This document shows positions 10,541 through 23,527 of a stretch of DNA of 64,000 nucleotides, one piece after another. The notes under the pieces are model-generated. The model saw only the letters and a list, made by a program, of their open reading frames with translations. It made no database searches and had not been told where the DNA came from. This stretch comes from Liolophura sinensis (Eukaryota; Mollusca; Polyplacophora; Chitonida; Chitonidae): the NCBI RefSeq assembly GCF_032854445.1, contig NC_088295.1, positions 8,498,501-8,562,500 on the forward strand. Direction: 5' to 3'. Made by a program: the position numbers and the translations under genes. Each line of letters begins with the position of its first letter. Within the stretch, counting starts at the first letter, position 1.

Positions 10541-12690
10541 GTGTACCAAACAAAGGTTTTGTGATTAGAAATGAAGAGATTGTATACTTCTTATAGATGT
10601 TATAATATAGGTACAAATTTTATTTTATTCTTATTAAAAATTTTATTGAGATTTATTTATATTATTCACATACCATGTAACATGTTATTACCATGGATAC
10701 GACTAAATGGACAAGACATGTATATGGATCAGTAGTGAGGTAAGGGCAGACAGAAGGTCTGTGTTCTGGCTTCCTCCTCTAGTACCATTTACATATTACA
10801 TGATCTTGTATTTAAATAATGCATTATGATGGGTATGTGTAGATTACTAATCTTTGTCAGTCTGAAGTGCTACATGATATAATTAAATTTGACATTCAAA
10901 TCTCTCCAAAGCCAAGATTGATTCAGGGTTTAAGATTTGCTGTTTTCTACATTGGCCTTTTAGAAGACAGGATATTTGGCTAGAGACCTATTAAATAATC
11001 AGGAAAACAGATGATCGATGGTGGAGGCTGCTTCATAACCTGTCATGTTTGAGTGATTGGGAGAATTTCCCTGTGGATTCATTATACATGTAAATGCACA
11101 ACATTTCTTCTACATGCCACTACCTCAAATTATGACGTGACAACATACATATACCAGATCTGTAGTGAGCTTTGAAACATGTATTCTCATGTTATGGGTC
11201 GTGTTATTTACCAAGAGGGTGAATAAGCTCATTAATGTTCAGGGGCTGATTCAACAATCACATTTCTGATTTAATCAAAATTCAAAACATTGTCACAATG
11301 TTTAGTTTTCGGCAATGGAAGTTCATATTTTGACACTTTTGTCTCAAGATAACATTGATGAGGTGGTGAAAATGTTAATTTACAGGGCTCAAAAATAATC
11401 TCTAAAATTTCAAATTTTCAAATCAACCCCTGAATACTTAATTCCATACTATAAAACTCTTCTTTTGGTGCTGGGTACTGAGAGGTCAGAGATAGGAAGC
11501 CCGACTGGTTGGCCCAGTGTTGGTATAACCTGGCATCGGCATGATACGTCAGTGGCTGCGGCACTTTGTCAAGATGAAATGGCAAGAAGCAGACAAAGTT
11601 CATGAACACCCACTTAATGACGGCTCGTCATCGTGTCACTGAAAAATTGTTAAGTTTGAGGTAAAACCCAAGCATGAGTACGTATAAGTAACATACATAT
11701 TACAAAACTATTGTTATTATGTCACTCAGTATAAAGGTAGATGTGTCTGTGGGATGGAGAAACATGTCTGCATTAATCTCAAGGACTTGTGATGTACTTG
11801 TGTACACTGTATTTAGCCAGCCTACATTTTTCCATACATAAGTACATATGTAGTGTGTGAAGTTCAATTATGTGGTTTGTATACATTGACATCTGCATTG
11901 TGGTGACAAAAAAACTAGTCACAAAATACAATATAATTAGCCATTTGATCGACGTTGACTGCATATTAGAAGATTGTGAAGGCTGAGGCACTCTTATTTG
12001 ATGTGTGCTGTAACTGTAAGGTATTTATCATGTTGTCATTGAAGTAATTGTACTAGGGTCACAGGTAGGTTATGTTGTGTTTTCTTGTGTTTTTCTTTAT
12101 GTCACTGTTTTTACACAGTAATCAACCAGGTAGCATGCTAAAGATAATAACCTAGTTTGTTTGGGATTTGGCCTAGAGCAGTTTAAGGTATTACAGATAT
12201 ATACTTCCTATGATCCAGGCTTGAGGATTTCTACCTGAATGCTTTTGTGATTGATGCTTGACAGCTCAAGAGGCGTGGTCTAGATTGCTTGACTGGCAGA
12301 ATATTCATTAGCAGCAGTGTTGTAGTCTTTGAGGAAGACTATGATTGACAGGTCATAGGGGTGGATGCTGGCCTGTAGGCGGGTCAGATAGACCACAAAG
12401 GCCTTGAGGGCATACTGTCATGTAATGGAACAGCATGTGTGTCCAGGTCAGTGAACAATAGTGAACACAACCATGAGGCAGTCAGGCTGGACAGCAGGGC
12501 CAGTCAGCCTGGACAATACCAATCATTACCTGCTGTAATATTCACTGGTCTCAATCCTGCTGACTTGTGATCAATACCTGTAAAACCAAATCACATCTTT
12601 ACCTGTGTCTCAGGTAGGTTCTAGCTGATTGGTGAAGTGTTGTTACCTGATTCCTTGTGCGTGTAGCCGTGTTTTCAATCAGTGTGATCA
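10541..12690. other. Upstream non-coding region
   Basis: Unique-looking DNA 5' of the coding gene with scattered short open frames and no domain. Repeated use of ACCTGT/TACCTG words is noticeable in the last 500 bp, but I cannot call a regulatory site. Confidence 0.35.
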
Positions 12691-12699
12691 ACGTGTTTT

Positions 12700-12790
12700 G
12701 TCTGATCACCTGTGTGTTATCTGAGTTGTTGCTGAGGCTGTGTGCCCAGACCGGGACATATCCATCAGACAACAGTTACACCTGATACAG
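12700..12790 (+). other. Candidate non-coding first exon (5' UTR) with splice donor
   Basis: The sequence CACCTGATACAG followed by GTGAGTGTAA at 12,791 is a near-consensus donor. It lies about 320 bp upstream of the good acceptor at 13,114 that precedes the start-codon exon. A leader exon here would be spliced to the 13,115 exon. Its left boundary is unknown; I mark only about 90 bp. No TATA box or initiator can be assigned. Confidence 0.25.
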
Positions 12791-13114
12791 GTGAGTGTAA
12801 AAGCTACATGTTTCCTCAGGCTGAGAGCCCTCATCAATGAAACTTTCACAAAATTAGAAACCTTGGCTTTTTGTGTGTAAGCAGGGATATGGGGCAATAC
12901 TTCTCGTTCTTGCATAGAACAAGCTGAGATGTGTGTGAGAGTGATGGTTTACCTTGTTGTCAAGTGGTATGTGGTGTGTAGCATTGTTTACTATGTGCCT
13001 GTTGGGAAGCCTGGGTTGTAGAGCCGGGATATGGATCTGGTTGTTACTGATTCCCCCCAGCTTGTCTGTGTGGTCTCTCTAACTCACCTGACGCTGATTT
13101 CCCATTCTTTACAG

Positions 13115-13220
13115 CAGGAGTTTGCCGGGGATCTGCGTGTTTGAGAGCTGTTGTTTGTCACATCCTGTGAGTGGACTGTAACATTGTGACCGCTGTTGCA
13201 GACATCTTGACCGGTGGGAC
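13115..13220 (+). other. 5' untranslated part of exon 1
   Basis: The polypyrimidine tract and acceptor TTTCCCATTCTTTACAG end at 13,114, so this exon probably starts as CAGGAGTTTG. The untranslated stretch contains a TAA at 13,179-13,181 in frame with the ATG at 13,221 and no in-frame ATG between them. This fixes the translation start. Confidence 0.6.
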
Positions 13221-13337
13221 ATGGCGGAGGATAGCGGGGGAAGCACCCGCAGCAGTGGAAGTGAGGGTACCCAACAGGTTTCCACCAAGAAACGTACACT
13301 TGAAAATGGTTCAGACTTGTTCGGAGTTCAGCTTGAG
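13221..13337 (+). CDS. Coding exon 1 (residues 1-39), start codon
   Basis: The exon opens at ATG in the context GGGACATGG, which has G at both -3 and +4 and is a good animal initiation context. It reads MAEDSGGSTRSSGSEG and continues through STKKRTLENG to end in VQLE. It closes in phase 0 at GCTTGAG followed by the donor GTAAGTC. Low complexity in Ser, Gly and Thr suggests a disordered N-terminus, and the KKR at 23-25 is basic. The next in-frame exon is 16 kb downstream. Confidence 0.8.
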
Positions 13338-13448
13338 GTAAGTCATTTGAAGTTTTGTTTGAAAGTGTAGGTTGTGAAATATGTGTTTCAGATGTTGAGA
13401 ATTTCAGGAAAGTGTGAGATTTCAGTAAAGCAGTTACATGTTTGACAC

Positions 13449-13610
13449 GTGTGTAGTTACATGTATGTAGTTACACGTATGTAGTTACACGTATGTAGTT
13501 ACATGTATGTAGTTACACATGTTACATGTATGTAGCTACACATATGTAGTTACATGTATGACATATGTAGTTACACATGACACATCTGTAGTTACACGTT
13601 GCATGTATGA
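13449..13610. repeat. Irregular ~14-bp tandem repeat (TATGTAGTTACACG)
   Basis: About ten imperfect copies of TATGTAGTTACACG or TATGTAGTTACATG sit just inside intron 1. Their spacing becomes irregular to the right. It is a simple minisatellite with no evident function. Confidence 0.85.
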
Positions 13611-14529
13611 AATACAACAAAACAGATAGTTGGTTTTCATGATCTTAGCTCTAGATTGTATTTAAAAAAGGTAGAAAAAAAAAATAGAGAAAAAAAGATA
13701 TGCATGGTAAATCTGAGCTTAGCAACTGACCCTGGGGAGAAACAGTTATGTACTCCAAACGTTTGATTCAACGAATTTATCTGCCAAGTCTGACAAAGGA
13801 TATTAAATTGATCGGTTTAGCTGTTATTTTATTTGATTCCTGTTGAATAATTTTATGAAGGATACTATTACAATAGAGAAGCATCAATTCAGCCTGTAAG
13901 AGTTCAAATCCCACTACAGACAATGTGTCTTTCCCATACACAGGTACAAGGATTAGTCACCTATAGTCACTGTGATGGAGAGTGCATATACATTGATATA
14001 CATCCATGACATCTAAGCATTGGCAGTCGACATCTACATGTAGATATAATTTTAGCTTTCATTATATGAGTGTTACAGCCTTGAGCACACTATGATAAGC
14101 TAGCTGAATAAATCATAAATATCACTGTAATTAATAAATGAGGTTGCATGTGTAGAAGACTGTACATATACTGAAGGTACCTGAGGGCAGGGAAGGGTTT
14201 GGGGGTTAAGTCTTGACTTTATATAAGAACTCACTTACATTTTAACCTGAATGGACCAGCTTAAAATGTGACCCAGGGCTGATTTTGTTCGTTCTCACTG
14301 TTGATCACAATATATTTCCATTTGTTATATTGCAAGGTTTATAGTTCCTGGTGATGCACTGGATTGATTGATCCAATGAGAATAGAGATCAGATGTATGA
14401 TCACATTGATCGATCTGTCTGAATTCTGTGACAGATGATAAATGAGCGATTGTGTACCAGGTTTTATGACGTCATAGTGACAGCCTCTCCTCATTCTCCT
14501 TACCAAATATATTTGTTTTTATATTTCCT
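13611..14529. other. Intron 1 sequence
   Basis: Non-coding. I see no tandem or inverted structure and no paired splice sites. Confidence 0.4.
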
Positions 14530-14676
14530 TGATTGGTCTTTTACGCCATACTTGAGAATCTTTCACTTATGCGACGATGGCTAGCATTATAGGGGGAGAA
14601 AACCGGGCAGAGCCTAGGGGAAACCCATGATCATCTGCAGGTTGTTGGCAGACCTTCCCGCGTACGACAGGAGAGG
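14530..14676 (-). repeat. RUDI-like SINE, 5'-truncated
   Basis: Minus-strand copy that keeps only the tail half. On the plus strand GATTGGTCTTTTACGCCATA is followed by a CAGCATTATAGGGGGAG-like box, GGGCAGAGCC and GCAGGTTGTTGGCAGACC. It stops at GACAGGAGAGG. The B-box and head are missing. Confidence 0.85.
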
Positions 14677-16717
14677 TTCACCAAATAGATAGCGTAATGT
14701 TAAGCAGTTTGAGAAGCAGAATGTCTTTGATGTAACGATAGGAAATATCTTATATGACATTCATTTCTTGTCATGTATCGAGTAAACTAAAAAAAAAAAA
14801 AAAAGAAAACCAAATTAAATGTTGTAATAACTGCTGTAAGAATGAAATTGTGATATTGATCAGTATAGTGCTTGTGTGATAACAGCTGATTTATCATCAT
14901 CCACATTGGAGGTCACTGGCAACAATCCTGCTCATTGGAAGAAAACAATTGGTCACAATCCGGCTTCATTGAAAAACAGGATTGGTCACAGTGAGGCTTA
15001 AATAATGTGGTTGTCCTAGACTGTTTTCATGTGAAGAGGGGATTTACCGTGATCGTCTTGTTGGTTAATTTCTGCCTTGTTTCCCCAGTCTTGTGACTTG
15101 CCCATAAACAGCAGACCACTTTTGTGTTCATGTGGGTACTGCAATACCATTTAGTAAGACAAAAACCCAAACAGATACATGTAAATACATTTACACATTC
15201 ACAAATAAATGAAACACTAAGGAATGTGATTGGCAATATTTTAAATTGTAATTAAGTATGGCTGCTTTATTGATGTGAAGTGTTGCCTTCATGCACAATG
15301 TACACTTGTAATTGAAGGAAATCCATTGCATGTATTACGGGACCATTACGACCATGTAACTTTGTTGTAGTTTGGTTGTAGCTTGGTTGTAACTTGGTAT
15401 CCTTTCCACAGAGCGAATGAAGAATGTGGTCTTAAATAGCGATATTCAATACACGTGTGTTTGCATATAGCAGGTAATGGTCAACTGACCATTGTGCTAC
15501 ATGTATAAACAATTAATGGATGTGTTGTGATCAGATTGTAGGGTTGATTTCAGTTGATAGGACTGCTTGATCAATCATGTGTATGGTGTAGTATTTATTT
15601 TCATTTGATCAGGTAACATTTTGAGGGTTGTTAGATTGGACTGTTAGTAGATGGCTTGTCTCATCCACCAGTGACAAGAAATGTGACTTTAAGTTGTAAA
15701 GTGAGATTCATATATTTAGACTTTAGTATGTAGTAAGCTTTCTTTACGCTGAAGATAGTACATGTGTACATGTTTTACGTATTCACAATCCAGCTTCGAA
15801 ATCAGGAAAGTTTTAGGTGACCTGCCAGAGATATATTTCATGAGATCATTACCGACTTCATATAGCAGAGTTGAGATGCACATTTACATGCAGTCTTGTT
15901 TTGCAACCTGGTACAATTAAAGGGAGTTATTATAGCCAACATGCTCTAAGATAGACAGTATGTGTACCGAAATTTAGTATACAACAGTATTCTCTTGAAC
16001 CCATTGAAGGACTTCCACATGTGCAGTTTATGCAGTAATCATATAGACCCGATACTTTATAGATCTAAAAGAGTTAGACTAGAACTGCTGGGTTGGAGGA
16101 CAACCTTGACAATTTGTCACCGTTCGTATTGAATTTATGGTGACATAATCAGGTGAAATGGTTTGGGCATGTAATTCTACACCGACTCTATTCTTCAGGA
16201 AATGCAAACCAGTATTCTGGATAAGCCTTTCCTTTTTGTTAACTCATAATACGATTACAGGTGGGGCTTACACTTGTACACACCTGTGTCTGTGAATAGA
16301 GGCATTGTAAGCTGCATAGGTTCGATGTTTATGTTAATACCTGTAAAGTAGGTGGACAGAGTAGTATATCTCATATCATAAAATATTGTGTGCTAAAACT
16401 CGGAGGCCAGAATATTGTTTTAATGGGCAACACATGATGTATGTTTATATGTGCTCTAATTTGTACACTAACACAATTAAGTCTCCAAAGGTGAGCTCTC
16501 ATTTGTTTATAAAGTCCCTTAGGTGTGTTAACTTGTTTATGGTATCTTTTAATTGAGATAATTATCTGAGATAATATTACCTGTTGTTATGATGTGGATA
16601 TCACAGAGTATTTATTTACTATTTACATGTGTATCTTGTATCTCATACTGAATACATAGAAAGGAGAATAATTAAGATCTAAAATCAGTAGTTTGTAACC
16701 AAAATTTTCTTGTTCTG
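14677..16717. other. Intron 1 sequence
   Basis: Non-coding. A 16-base poly-A tract lies near 14,789. Otherwise nothing is recognisable. Confidence 0.4.
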
Positions 16718-17200
16718 TTTAAAGGAAAAGACCTCTGAAAATCGAAGTTGGCATCATTAAATAGACCATTTAAAACTATGCATAAATATACTTACTTTTC
16801 TATGTTTTTGTGAAAAAAGTTAAAGGCGTTCAAACATTTAAATGCTAAGGTGGGCTATCAGAGTTTAGGAAGTCTGACGTCACAAGAATTTTTTCCAATT
16901 CTAATCCCAACACTGCATGTTGGAATAACTCTTTTTATCCATAAGTAAAAGAACACTGAAATTATATTCCCAAAAATTCCTTCCTTCTGCTGAACAACTG
17001 CAAAAAAGGGTGATGTGATGTCAGAGTCCCTAGATACGGTATGGCTCATAAAGCCCACCATAGTATTCAGATATTTAAATGCCTTTCAACACTCTTAAAG
17101 AAATCTGAAAAAAATAAGTGAAAGTATTTTTACACATAGTTTTCAGTTGTCTCTATGATCGACCCTACTTCAGATTTTAGCTTCCTTTTACTTTTCTTAA
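16718..17200. mobile_element. Foldback-type non-autonomous element
   Basis: The ends are inverted complements. The left end starts AAAGGAAAAGACCTCTGAAA, and the right end read backwards is TTAAGAAAAGTAAAAGGAAG. Inner matches include AAAACTATGCATAAATATAC against AAAACTATGTGTAAAAATAC, CATTTAAATGCTAAGGTGGG against CATTTAAATATCTGAATACT, and GGTGGGCT in both arms. Arms are about 145 bp and diverged. The central ~190 bp (16,858-17,061) happens to hold a 67-codon minus-strand frame with no recognisable domain. Confidence 0.7.
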
Positions 17201-18214
17201 GGTGAACCAGCTAATACAGTAAAGTTTTGCAACAATTGCATATGGGAATTCCATATTCATCCCATTGACCAAATTGTCACACAGTGGTCATGCATTGGAC
17301 ATGTCTGTGGGTCACATGATATGTATATGTATATAGATCTATTGCTATTCCTATCAATCTTCAGGGTAGAGAAAATCACGTCAACTCAGCTGGGGCAGAG
17401 AGTGAGGATTTTAAGTTGAGCATGTACATGCAGCAAACGATGCAGCATCACATTTGACATTTGGGGTAAGCTGTCTGTCTTCAGTTAATGAGCAGTGGTC
17501 CAGTTGCTCTCTGTGTGTCTATTGAACAGGTAAAGAAGACAGTGTACTGTGTACCTAATGCTTCATCCTGTTTATAGCAGGTAGTACTATTTTGATAAGG
17601 CTGGTGAGTCAGGGCAGCCTGGTGTCAAACACAGCAGGTTACCCCAACAGTGTTAATGGAGACAAACGAGTTGTCAGGTGTTGTGGGGAAGGGGAAGTAT
17701 ATAGAGTGGAGTGGGGTGGGGTGGGGGGGGGGCATTGTCTGACCTGTATCACTTAACTTTAATACAGGTGTTTTTCCCTTGGCTGTCAATCACTGCGTGA
17801 AATATGTTAGTGGTTATATTTCTCACAGGCACAAGTTCTCAGAGCCTCTACACACCTTACCTACCTGTTGCCAGCATGTAGCATTGAGGATGTACATTTT
17901 ATATCTGTGTCAGTCCACTGTAACATCTGTGTATTTATTGTGAAGATCGTTCCAATGTTGTTATCACGAATGTGCATACAGTGTATTAACCATTACATTT
18001 ATTTCTTTTCATTTCTTTTTTGCATTAAATCTTAACTTAATGATGCGCAAGTCCTGTTTTCTAATGGTTGACTATCCTGCACTGAAGAAACATGTATTTA
18101 GTAGTAGTGTTTATGCTTATCACCTCATGATGACAATACAGTGTGATAGCTGCTGACCACTCACCTTCCACCACAGCACACTCACTCAGTATATAATGTT
18201 AACTTTGACCTGGT
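17201..18214. other. Intron 1 sequence
   Basis: Non-coding. A G-rich simple tract lies at 17,706-17,732 (GTGGAGTGGGGTGGGGTGGG). Nothing else is visible. Confidence 0.4.
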
Positions 18215-18630
18215 ACTGGTAATTGTCTGACTGGTTCCAGCACTGCCTGGTTATCACTTCACCAACGACCTGTACCTGGTACAGGTTGTTGTCTGACTGG
18301 AACCATAGCCCCAATACAGGTTCCAGTACTGGACCTGGTTCCATTCAAACCTCAGGAGGAGAACTGGCAATCACCATACTTAGACCTGGGCTTAGTAAAC
18401 CAGCCTGTTGCGAGTTATCAGGACTTGCGTTTAATCATTAACAAATGGGTTCAATGCTGGTATTCAACCCAATCTGAAGTAATCAACTCTGAACTATTAA
18501 TCATTAAAGCTGGTAATCAGTAATCTACCCATTCAGAATTCAGTCCTTCTGGGAATCGGGAATTGGCCCTGATATTGAATCCACCTTGGATTCAGTATCC
18601 AACCCAGTCTATATCCAGTACTGGAATTCC
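18215..18630. repeat. Decayed left margin of the compound minisatellite
   Basis: Words such as CTGGTACTGGTAATTGTCTG, ATTCAGTATCCAACCCAGTC and CCAGTACTGGAATTCCTTCC are imperfect forms of the CTGGTATCCCACCC submonomer found to the right. Regularity increases toward 18,630. This looks like an old array edge that is no longer being homogenised. Confidence 0.5.
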
Positions 18631-21600
18631 TTCCACTCCAGACCAACACTGGCATCCCACCCTCCTGACTGTACTGGTATCCCACCCTCCTGACCTAACA
18701 CTGATCTCTCACCCACTCCAGACCAACACTGGCATCCCACCCTCCTGACCGTACTGGTATCCCACCCTCCTGACCTAACACTGATCTCTCACCCACTCCA
18801 GACCAACACTGGTATCCCACCCTCCTGACCGTACTGGTATCCCACCCTCCTGACCTAACACTGATCTCTCACCCACTCCAGACCCACACTGGCTTCCCAC
18901 CCTCCTGACCTAACACTGATCTCTCACCCACTCCAGACCCACACTGGCATCCCACCCTCCTGATCTAACACTGATCTCTCACCCACTCCAGACCAACACT
19001 GGCATCCCACCCTCCTGACCATACTGGCATCCCACCCTCCTGACCTAACACTGATCTCTCACCCACTCTGGACTCAGTTCTGGTATCACACCCTCCTGAC
19101 CTAACACTGATCTCTCACCCACTCCAGACCAACACTGGCATCCCACCCTCCTGACCGTACTGGTATCCCACCCTCCTGACCTAACACTGATCTCTCACCC
19201 ACTCCAGACCAACACTGGCATCCCACCCTCCTGACTGTACTGGTATCCCACCCTCCTAACCTAACACTGATCTCTCACCCACTCCAGACCAACACTGGCA
19301 TCCCACCCTCCTGACCGTACTGGTATCCCACCCTCCTGACCTAACACTGATCTCTCACCCACTCCAGACCAACACTGGCATCCCACCCTCCTGACCGTAC
19401 TGGTATCCCACCCTCCTGACCTAACACTGATCTCTCACCCACTCCAGGCCAACACTGGCATCCCACCCTCCTGACCGTACTGGTATCCCACCCTCCTGAC
19501 CTAACACTGATCTCTCACCCACTCCAGACCAACACTGGCATCCCACCCTCCTGACCGTACTGGTATCCCACCCTCCTGATCTAACACTGATCTCTCACCC
19601 ACTCCAGACCAACACTGGCATCCCACCCTCCTGACTCGGTGCTGGTATCCCACCCTCCAGACCTAACACTGATCTCTCACCCACTCCAGACCAACACTGG
19701 TATCCCACCCTCCTGACCGTACTGGTATCCCACCCTCCTGATCTAACACTGATCTCTCACCCACTCCACACCAACACTGGTATCCCACCCTCCTGACCGT
19801 ACTGGTATCCCACCCTCCAGACCTAGCACTGATCTCTCACCCACTCCAGACCAACACTGGCATCCCACCCTCCTGACCGTACTGGTATCCCACCCTCCAG
19901 ACCTAGCACTGATCTCTCACCCACTCCAGACCAACACTGGTATCCCACCCTCCTGACCGTACTGGTATCCCACCCTCCTGACCTAACAATGATCTCTCAC
20001 CCACTCTGGACTCAGTTCTGATATCCCACCCTCCTGACCGTACTGGTATCCCACCCTCCTGACCTAACACTGATCTCTCACCCACTCTGGACTCAGTTCT
20101 GGTATCACACCCTTCTGACCGTACTGGTATCCCACCCTCCTGACCTAACACTGATCTCTCACCCACTCTGGACACAGTTCTGGTATCACACCCTCCTGAC
20201 CGTACTGGTATCCCACCCTCCAGACCTAACATTGATCTTTCACCCACTCTGGACTCAACTCTGGTATCACACCCTCCTGACCGTACTGGTATCCCACCCT
20301 CCAGACCTAACACTGATCTCTCACCCACTCCAGACCAACACTGGCATTCCACCCTCCTGACCGTACTGGCATCCCACCCTCCTGACCTAACACTGATCTC
20401 TCACCCACTCTGGACTCAGTTCTGGTATCACACCCTCCTGACCGTACTGGTATCCCACCCTCCAGACCTAACACTGATCTCTCACCCACTCCAGACCCAC
20501 ACTGGCATCCCACCCTCCTGATCTAACACTGATCTCTCACCCACTCCAGACCAACACTGGCATCCCACCCTCCTGACCATACTGGCATCCCACCCTCCTG
20601 ACCTAACACTGATCTCTCACCCACTCTGGACTCAGTTCTGGTATCACACCCTCCTGACCGTACTGGTATCCCACCCTCCTGACCTAACACTGATCTCTCA
20701 CCCACTCCAGACCAACACTGGCATCCCACCCTCCTGACCGTACTGGTATCCCACCCTCCTGACCTAACACTGATCTCTCACCCACTCCAGACCAACACTG
20801 GCATCCCACCCTCCTGACCGTACTGGTATCCCACCCTCCTGACCTAACACTGATCTCTCACCCACTCCAGACCAACACTGGCATCCCACCCTCCTGACCG
20901 TACTGGTATCCCACCCTCCTGACCTAACACTGATCTCTCACCCACTCCAGACCAACACTGGCATCCGACCCTCCTGACCGTACTGGTATCCCACCCTCCT
21001 GACCTAACACTGATCTCTCACACACTCCAGACCAACACTGGCATCCCACCCTCCTGACCGTACTGGTATCCCACCCTCCTGATCTAACACTGATCTCTCA
21101 CCCGCTCCAGACCAACACTGGCATCCCACCCTCCTGACCCTACTGGTATCCCACCCTCCTGACCGTACTGGTATCCCACCCTCCTGACCTAACACTGATC
21201 TCTCACCCACTCTGGACTCAACTCTGGTATCACACCCTCCTGACCGTACTGGTATCCCACCCTCCAGACCTAGCACTGATCTCTCACCCACTCCAGACCA
21301 ACACTGGTATCCCACCCTCCTGACCGTACTGGTATCCCACCCTCCTGACCTAACACTGATCTCTCACCCACTCTGGACTCAGTTCTGGTATCACACCCTC
21401 CTGACCGTACTGGTATCCCACCCTCCAGACCTAGCACTGATCTCTCACCCACTCCAGACCAACACTGGTATCCCACCCTCCTGACCGTACTGGTATCCCA
21501 CCCTCCTGACCTAACACTGATCTCTCACCCACTCCACACCAACACTGGCATCCCACCCTCCTGACCGTACTGGTATCCCACCCTCCTGACCTAACACTGA

Positions 21601-22590
21601 TCTCTCACCCACTCTGGACTTAGTTCTGGTATCCCACCCTCCTGACCTAACACTGGTCTCTCACCCACTCTGAACTCAGTTCTGGTATCACACCCTCCTG
21701 ACTGTACTGGTATCCCACCCTCCAGACCTAGCACTGATCTCTCACCCACTCCAGACCAACACTGGTATCCCACCCTCCTGACCGTACTGGTATCCCACCC
21801 TCCTGACCTAACACTGATCTCTCACCCACTCTGGACTCAACTCTGGTATCACACCCTCCTGACCGTACTGGTATCCCACCCTCCGGACCTAGCACTGATC
21901 TCTCACCCACTCCAGACCAACACTGGTGTCCCACCCTCCTGACCGTACTGGTATCCCACCCTCCTGACCTAACACTGATCTCTCACCCACTCCAGACCAA
22001 CACTGGTATCCCACCCTCCTGATCTAACACTGATCTCTCACCCACTCCAGACCAACACTGGCATCCCACCCTCCTGACCATACTGGCATCCCACCCTCCT
22101 GACCTAACACTGATCTCTCACCCACTCTGTACTCAGTTTCGTATCACACCCTCCTGACCGTACTGGTATCCCACCCTCCTGACCTAGCACTGATCTCTCA
22201 CCCACTCCAGACCAACACTGGTATCCCACCCTCCTGACCGTACTGGTATCCCACCCTCCTGACCTAACACTGATCTCTCACCCACTCCAGACCAACACTG
22301 GTATCCCACCCTCCTGACCGTACTGGTATCCCACCCTCCTGACCTAACACTGATCTCTCACCCACTCCAGACCAACACTGGCATCCTACCCTCCTGACTG
22401 TACTGGCATCCCACCCTCCTGATCTAACACTGATCTCTCACCCACTCCAGACCAACACTGGCATCCCACCCTCCTGACCATACTGGCATCCCACCCTCCT
22501 GACCTAACACTGATCTCTCACCCACTCTGGACTCAGTTCTGGTATCACACCCTCCTGACCGTACTAGTATCCCACCCTCTTGACCTAGCA
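18631..22590. repeat. Compound minisatellite, 80/81-bp units made of three submonomers, about 49 copies
   Basis: The main unit is 80 bp: GACCGTACTGGTATCCCACC-CTCCT (25), GACCTAACACTGATCTCTCA-CCCACTCCA (29) and GACCAACACTGGCATCCCAC-CCTCCT (26). All three parts share the plan GAC-n-ACTGGTATCCCACC, so the unit is itself a fused triplet of an ancestral ~26-29-bp repeat. A second type replaces the last part with GGACTCAGTTCTGGTATCAC and is 81 bp. Type-2 units cluster (for example 19,990-20,290). Because 81 is divisible by three, these clusters give long minus-strand open frames (19,903-20,352 and others, 27-residue periods). I judge these to be repeat artefacts, not genes. The array sits inside intron 1. 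Confidence 0.97.
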
Positions 22591-23425
22591 CTGATCTTCC
22601 ACCCACTATGGACTCAGAACTGGTACTGGTATCCCACCCACTCTGGACTCGGCACTGATGTCCCACCCACTCCTGACTCGGTGCTGGTATCCCACCCTCT
22701 CGACTGTACTGGTATCCCACCCTCTTGACTCAGTGGTGGTATCCCACCCACTCTGGACTCAGTACTGGTACCCCACCCACTCCAGAACTGGTACTGGTAT
22801 CCCACCCACTCTGGACTCAGTTCTGGTATCCCACCCATTCTGGACTCAGTACTGGTTTCCCACCCACTCTGGAATCGGTACTGGTTTCCCACCTACTCAG
22901 CACTGATGTCCCACCCACTCCTGACTCAATGCTGGTATCCCACCCACTCTGGACTTAGTACTGGTGTCCCACCCTCTCGACCGTACTGGTATCTCACCCT
23001 CTTGACTCAGTGTTGGTGTCCCACCCATTCTGGACTCAGTACTGGTACCTCACCCACTCCAGAACTGGTACTGGTATCCCACCCACTCTTGACTCAGTGC
23101 TGGTATCCCACCCATTCTGGACTCAGTACTGGTACCCCACCCACTCCAGAACTGGTACTGGTATCCCACCCACTCTTGACTCAGTACTGGTATCCCACCC
23201 ACTCTGGATTCGGTACTGGTTTCCCACCTACTGCGAACTCAGCACTGATGTCCCACCCACTCCTGACTCGGTGCTGGTATCCCACCCACTCTGGACTTAG
23301 TACTAGTGTCCCAGCCTCTCCAGAACTAATGCTGATATCTTACCCACTTGGGACTCAGTACTAGTATTCCCCCCACTCTGGATTCGGTACTGATATCCCA
23401 CCCTCTCTTGACTTGGTATTGGTGT
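22591..23425. repeat. Divergent 26-29-bp minisatellite, right flank of the compound array
   Basis: Here the order of submonomers breaks down to single units such as TCTGGACTCAGTACTGGTAT + CCCACCCAC (29 bp), with substitutions (GAACTGG, GACTTGG, GATTCGG). This is the submonomer family without the 80-bp triplet order. It represents either the ancestral state or a separate local expansion. The plus-strand frames at 22,658-23,364, rich in SHPLWTQYWYPTHSG-like text, come from 29-bp units and are not supported as protein. Confidence 0.92.
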
Positions 23426-23479
23426 CCAATGACTTGATACTTCGTTCGTTGAATCTCATTGCTCCTTTGCATTTGACAG

Positions 23480-23527
23480 ATGTGTGATGCTGAAGGAAAG
23501 TTGCACTTTACAGAACTTGTTCATGCA
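23480..23527 (+). CDS. Possible 48-bp cassette exon (phase 0), weak
   Basis: TTGCTCCTTTGCATTTGACAG is a good acceptor ending at 23,479. It is followed by 48 open bases reading MCDAEGKLHFTELVHA and then a GTAAAG donor at 23,528. Length and phase would insert 16 residues between exons 1 and 2 without breaking frame. The exon's last base is A rather than G, which weakens the donor, and there is no independent support. Confidence 0.18.

Noticed and set aside
19903-20352. 149-codon minus-strand frame with 27-residue repeats (RVGERSVLGQEGGIPVRSGG-like)
   Set aside because: It lies wholly within the minisatellite and stays open because the local units are 81 bp. Neighbouring 80-bp units break the frame, and there is no start context or splice support.
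22658-23364. Plus-strand frames rich in SHPLWTQYWYPTHSG
   Set aside because: Artefact of 29-bp repeats lacking stops in several frames. Overlapping frames give similar text.
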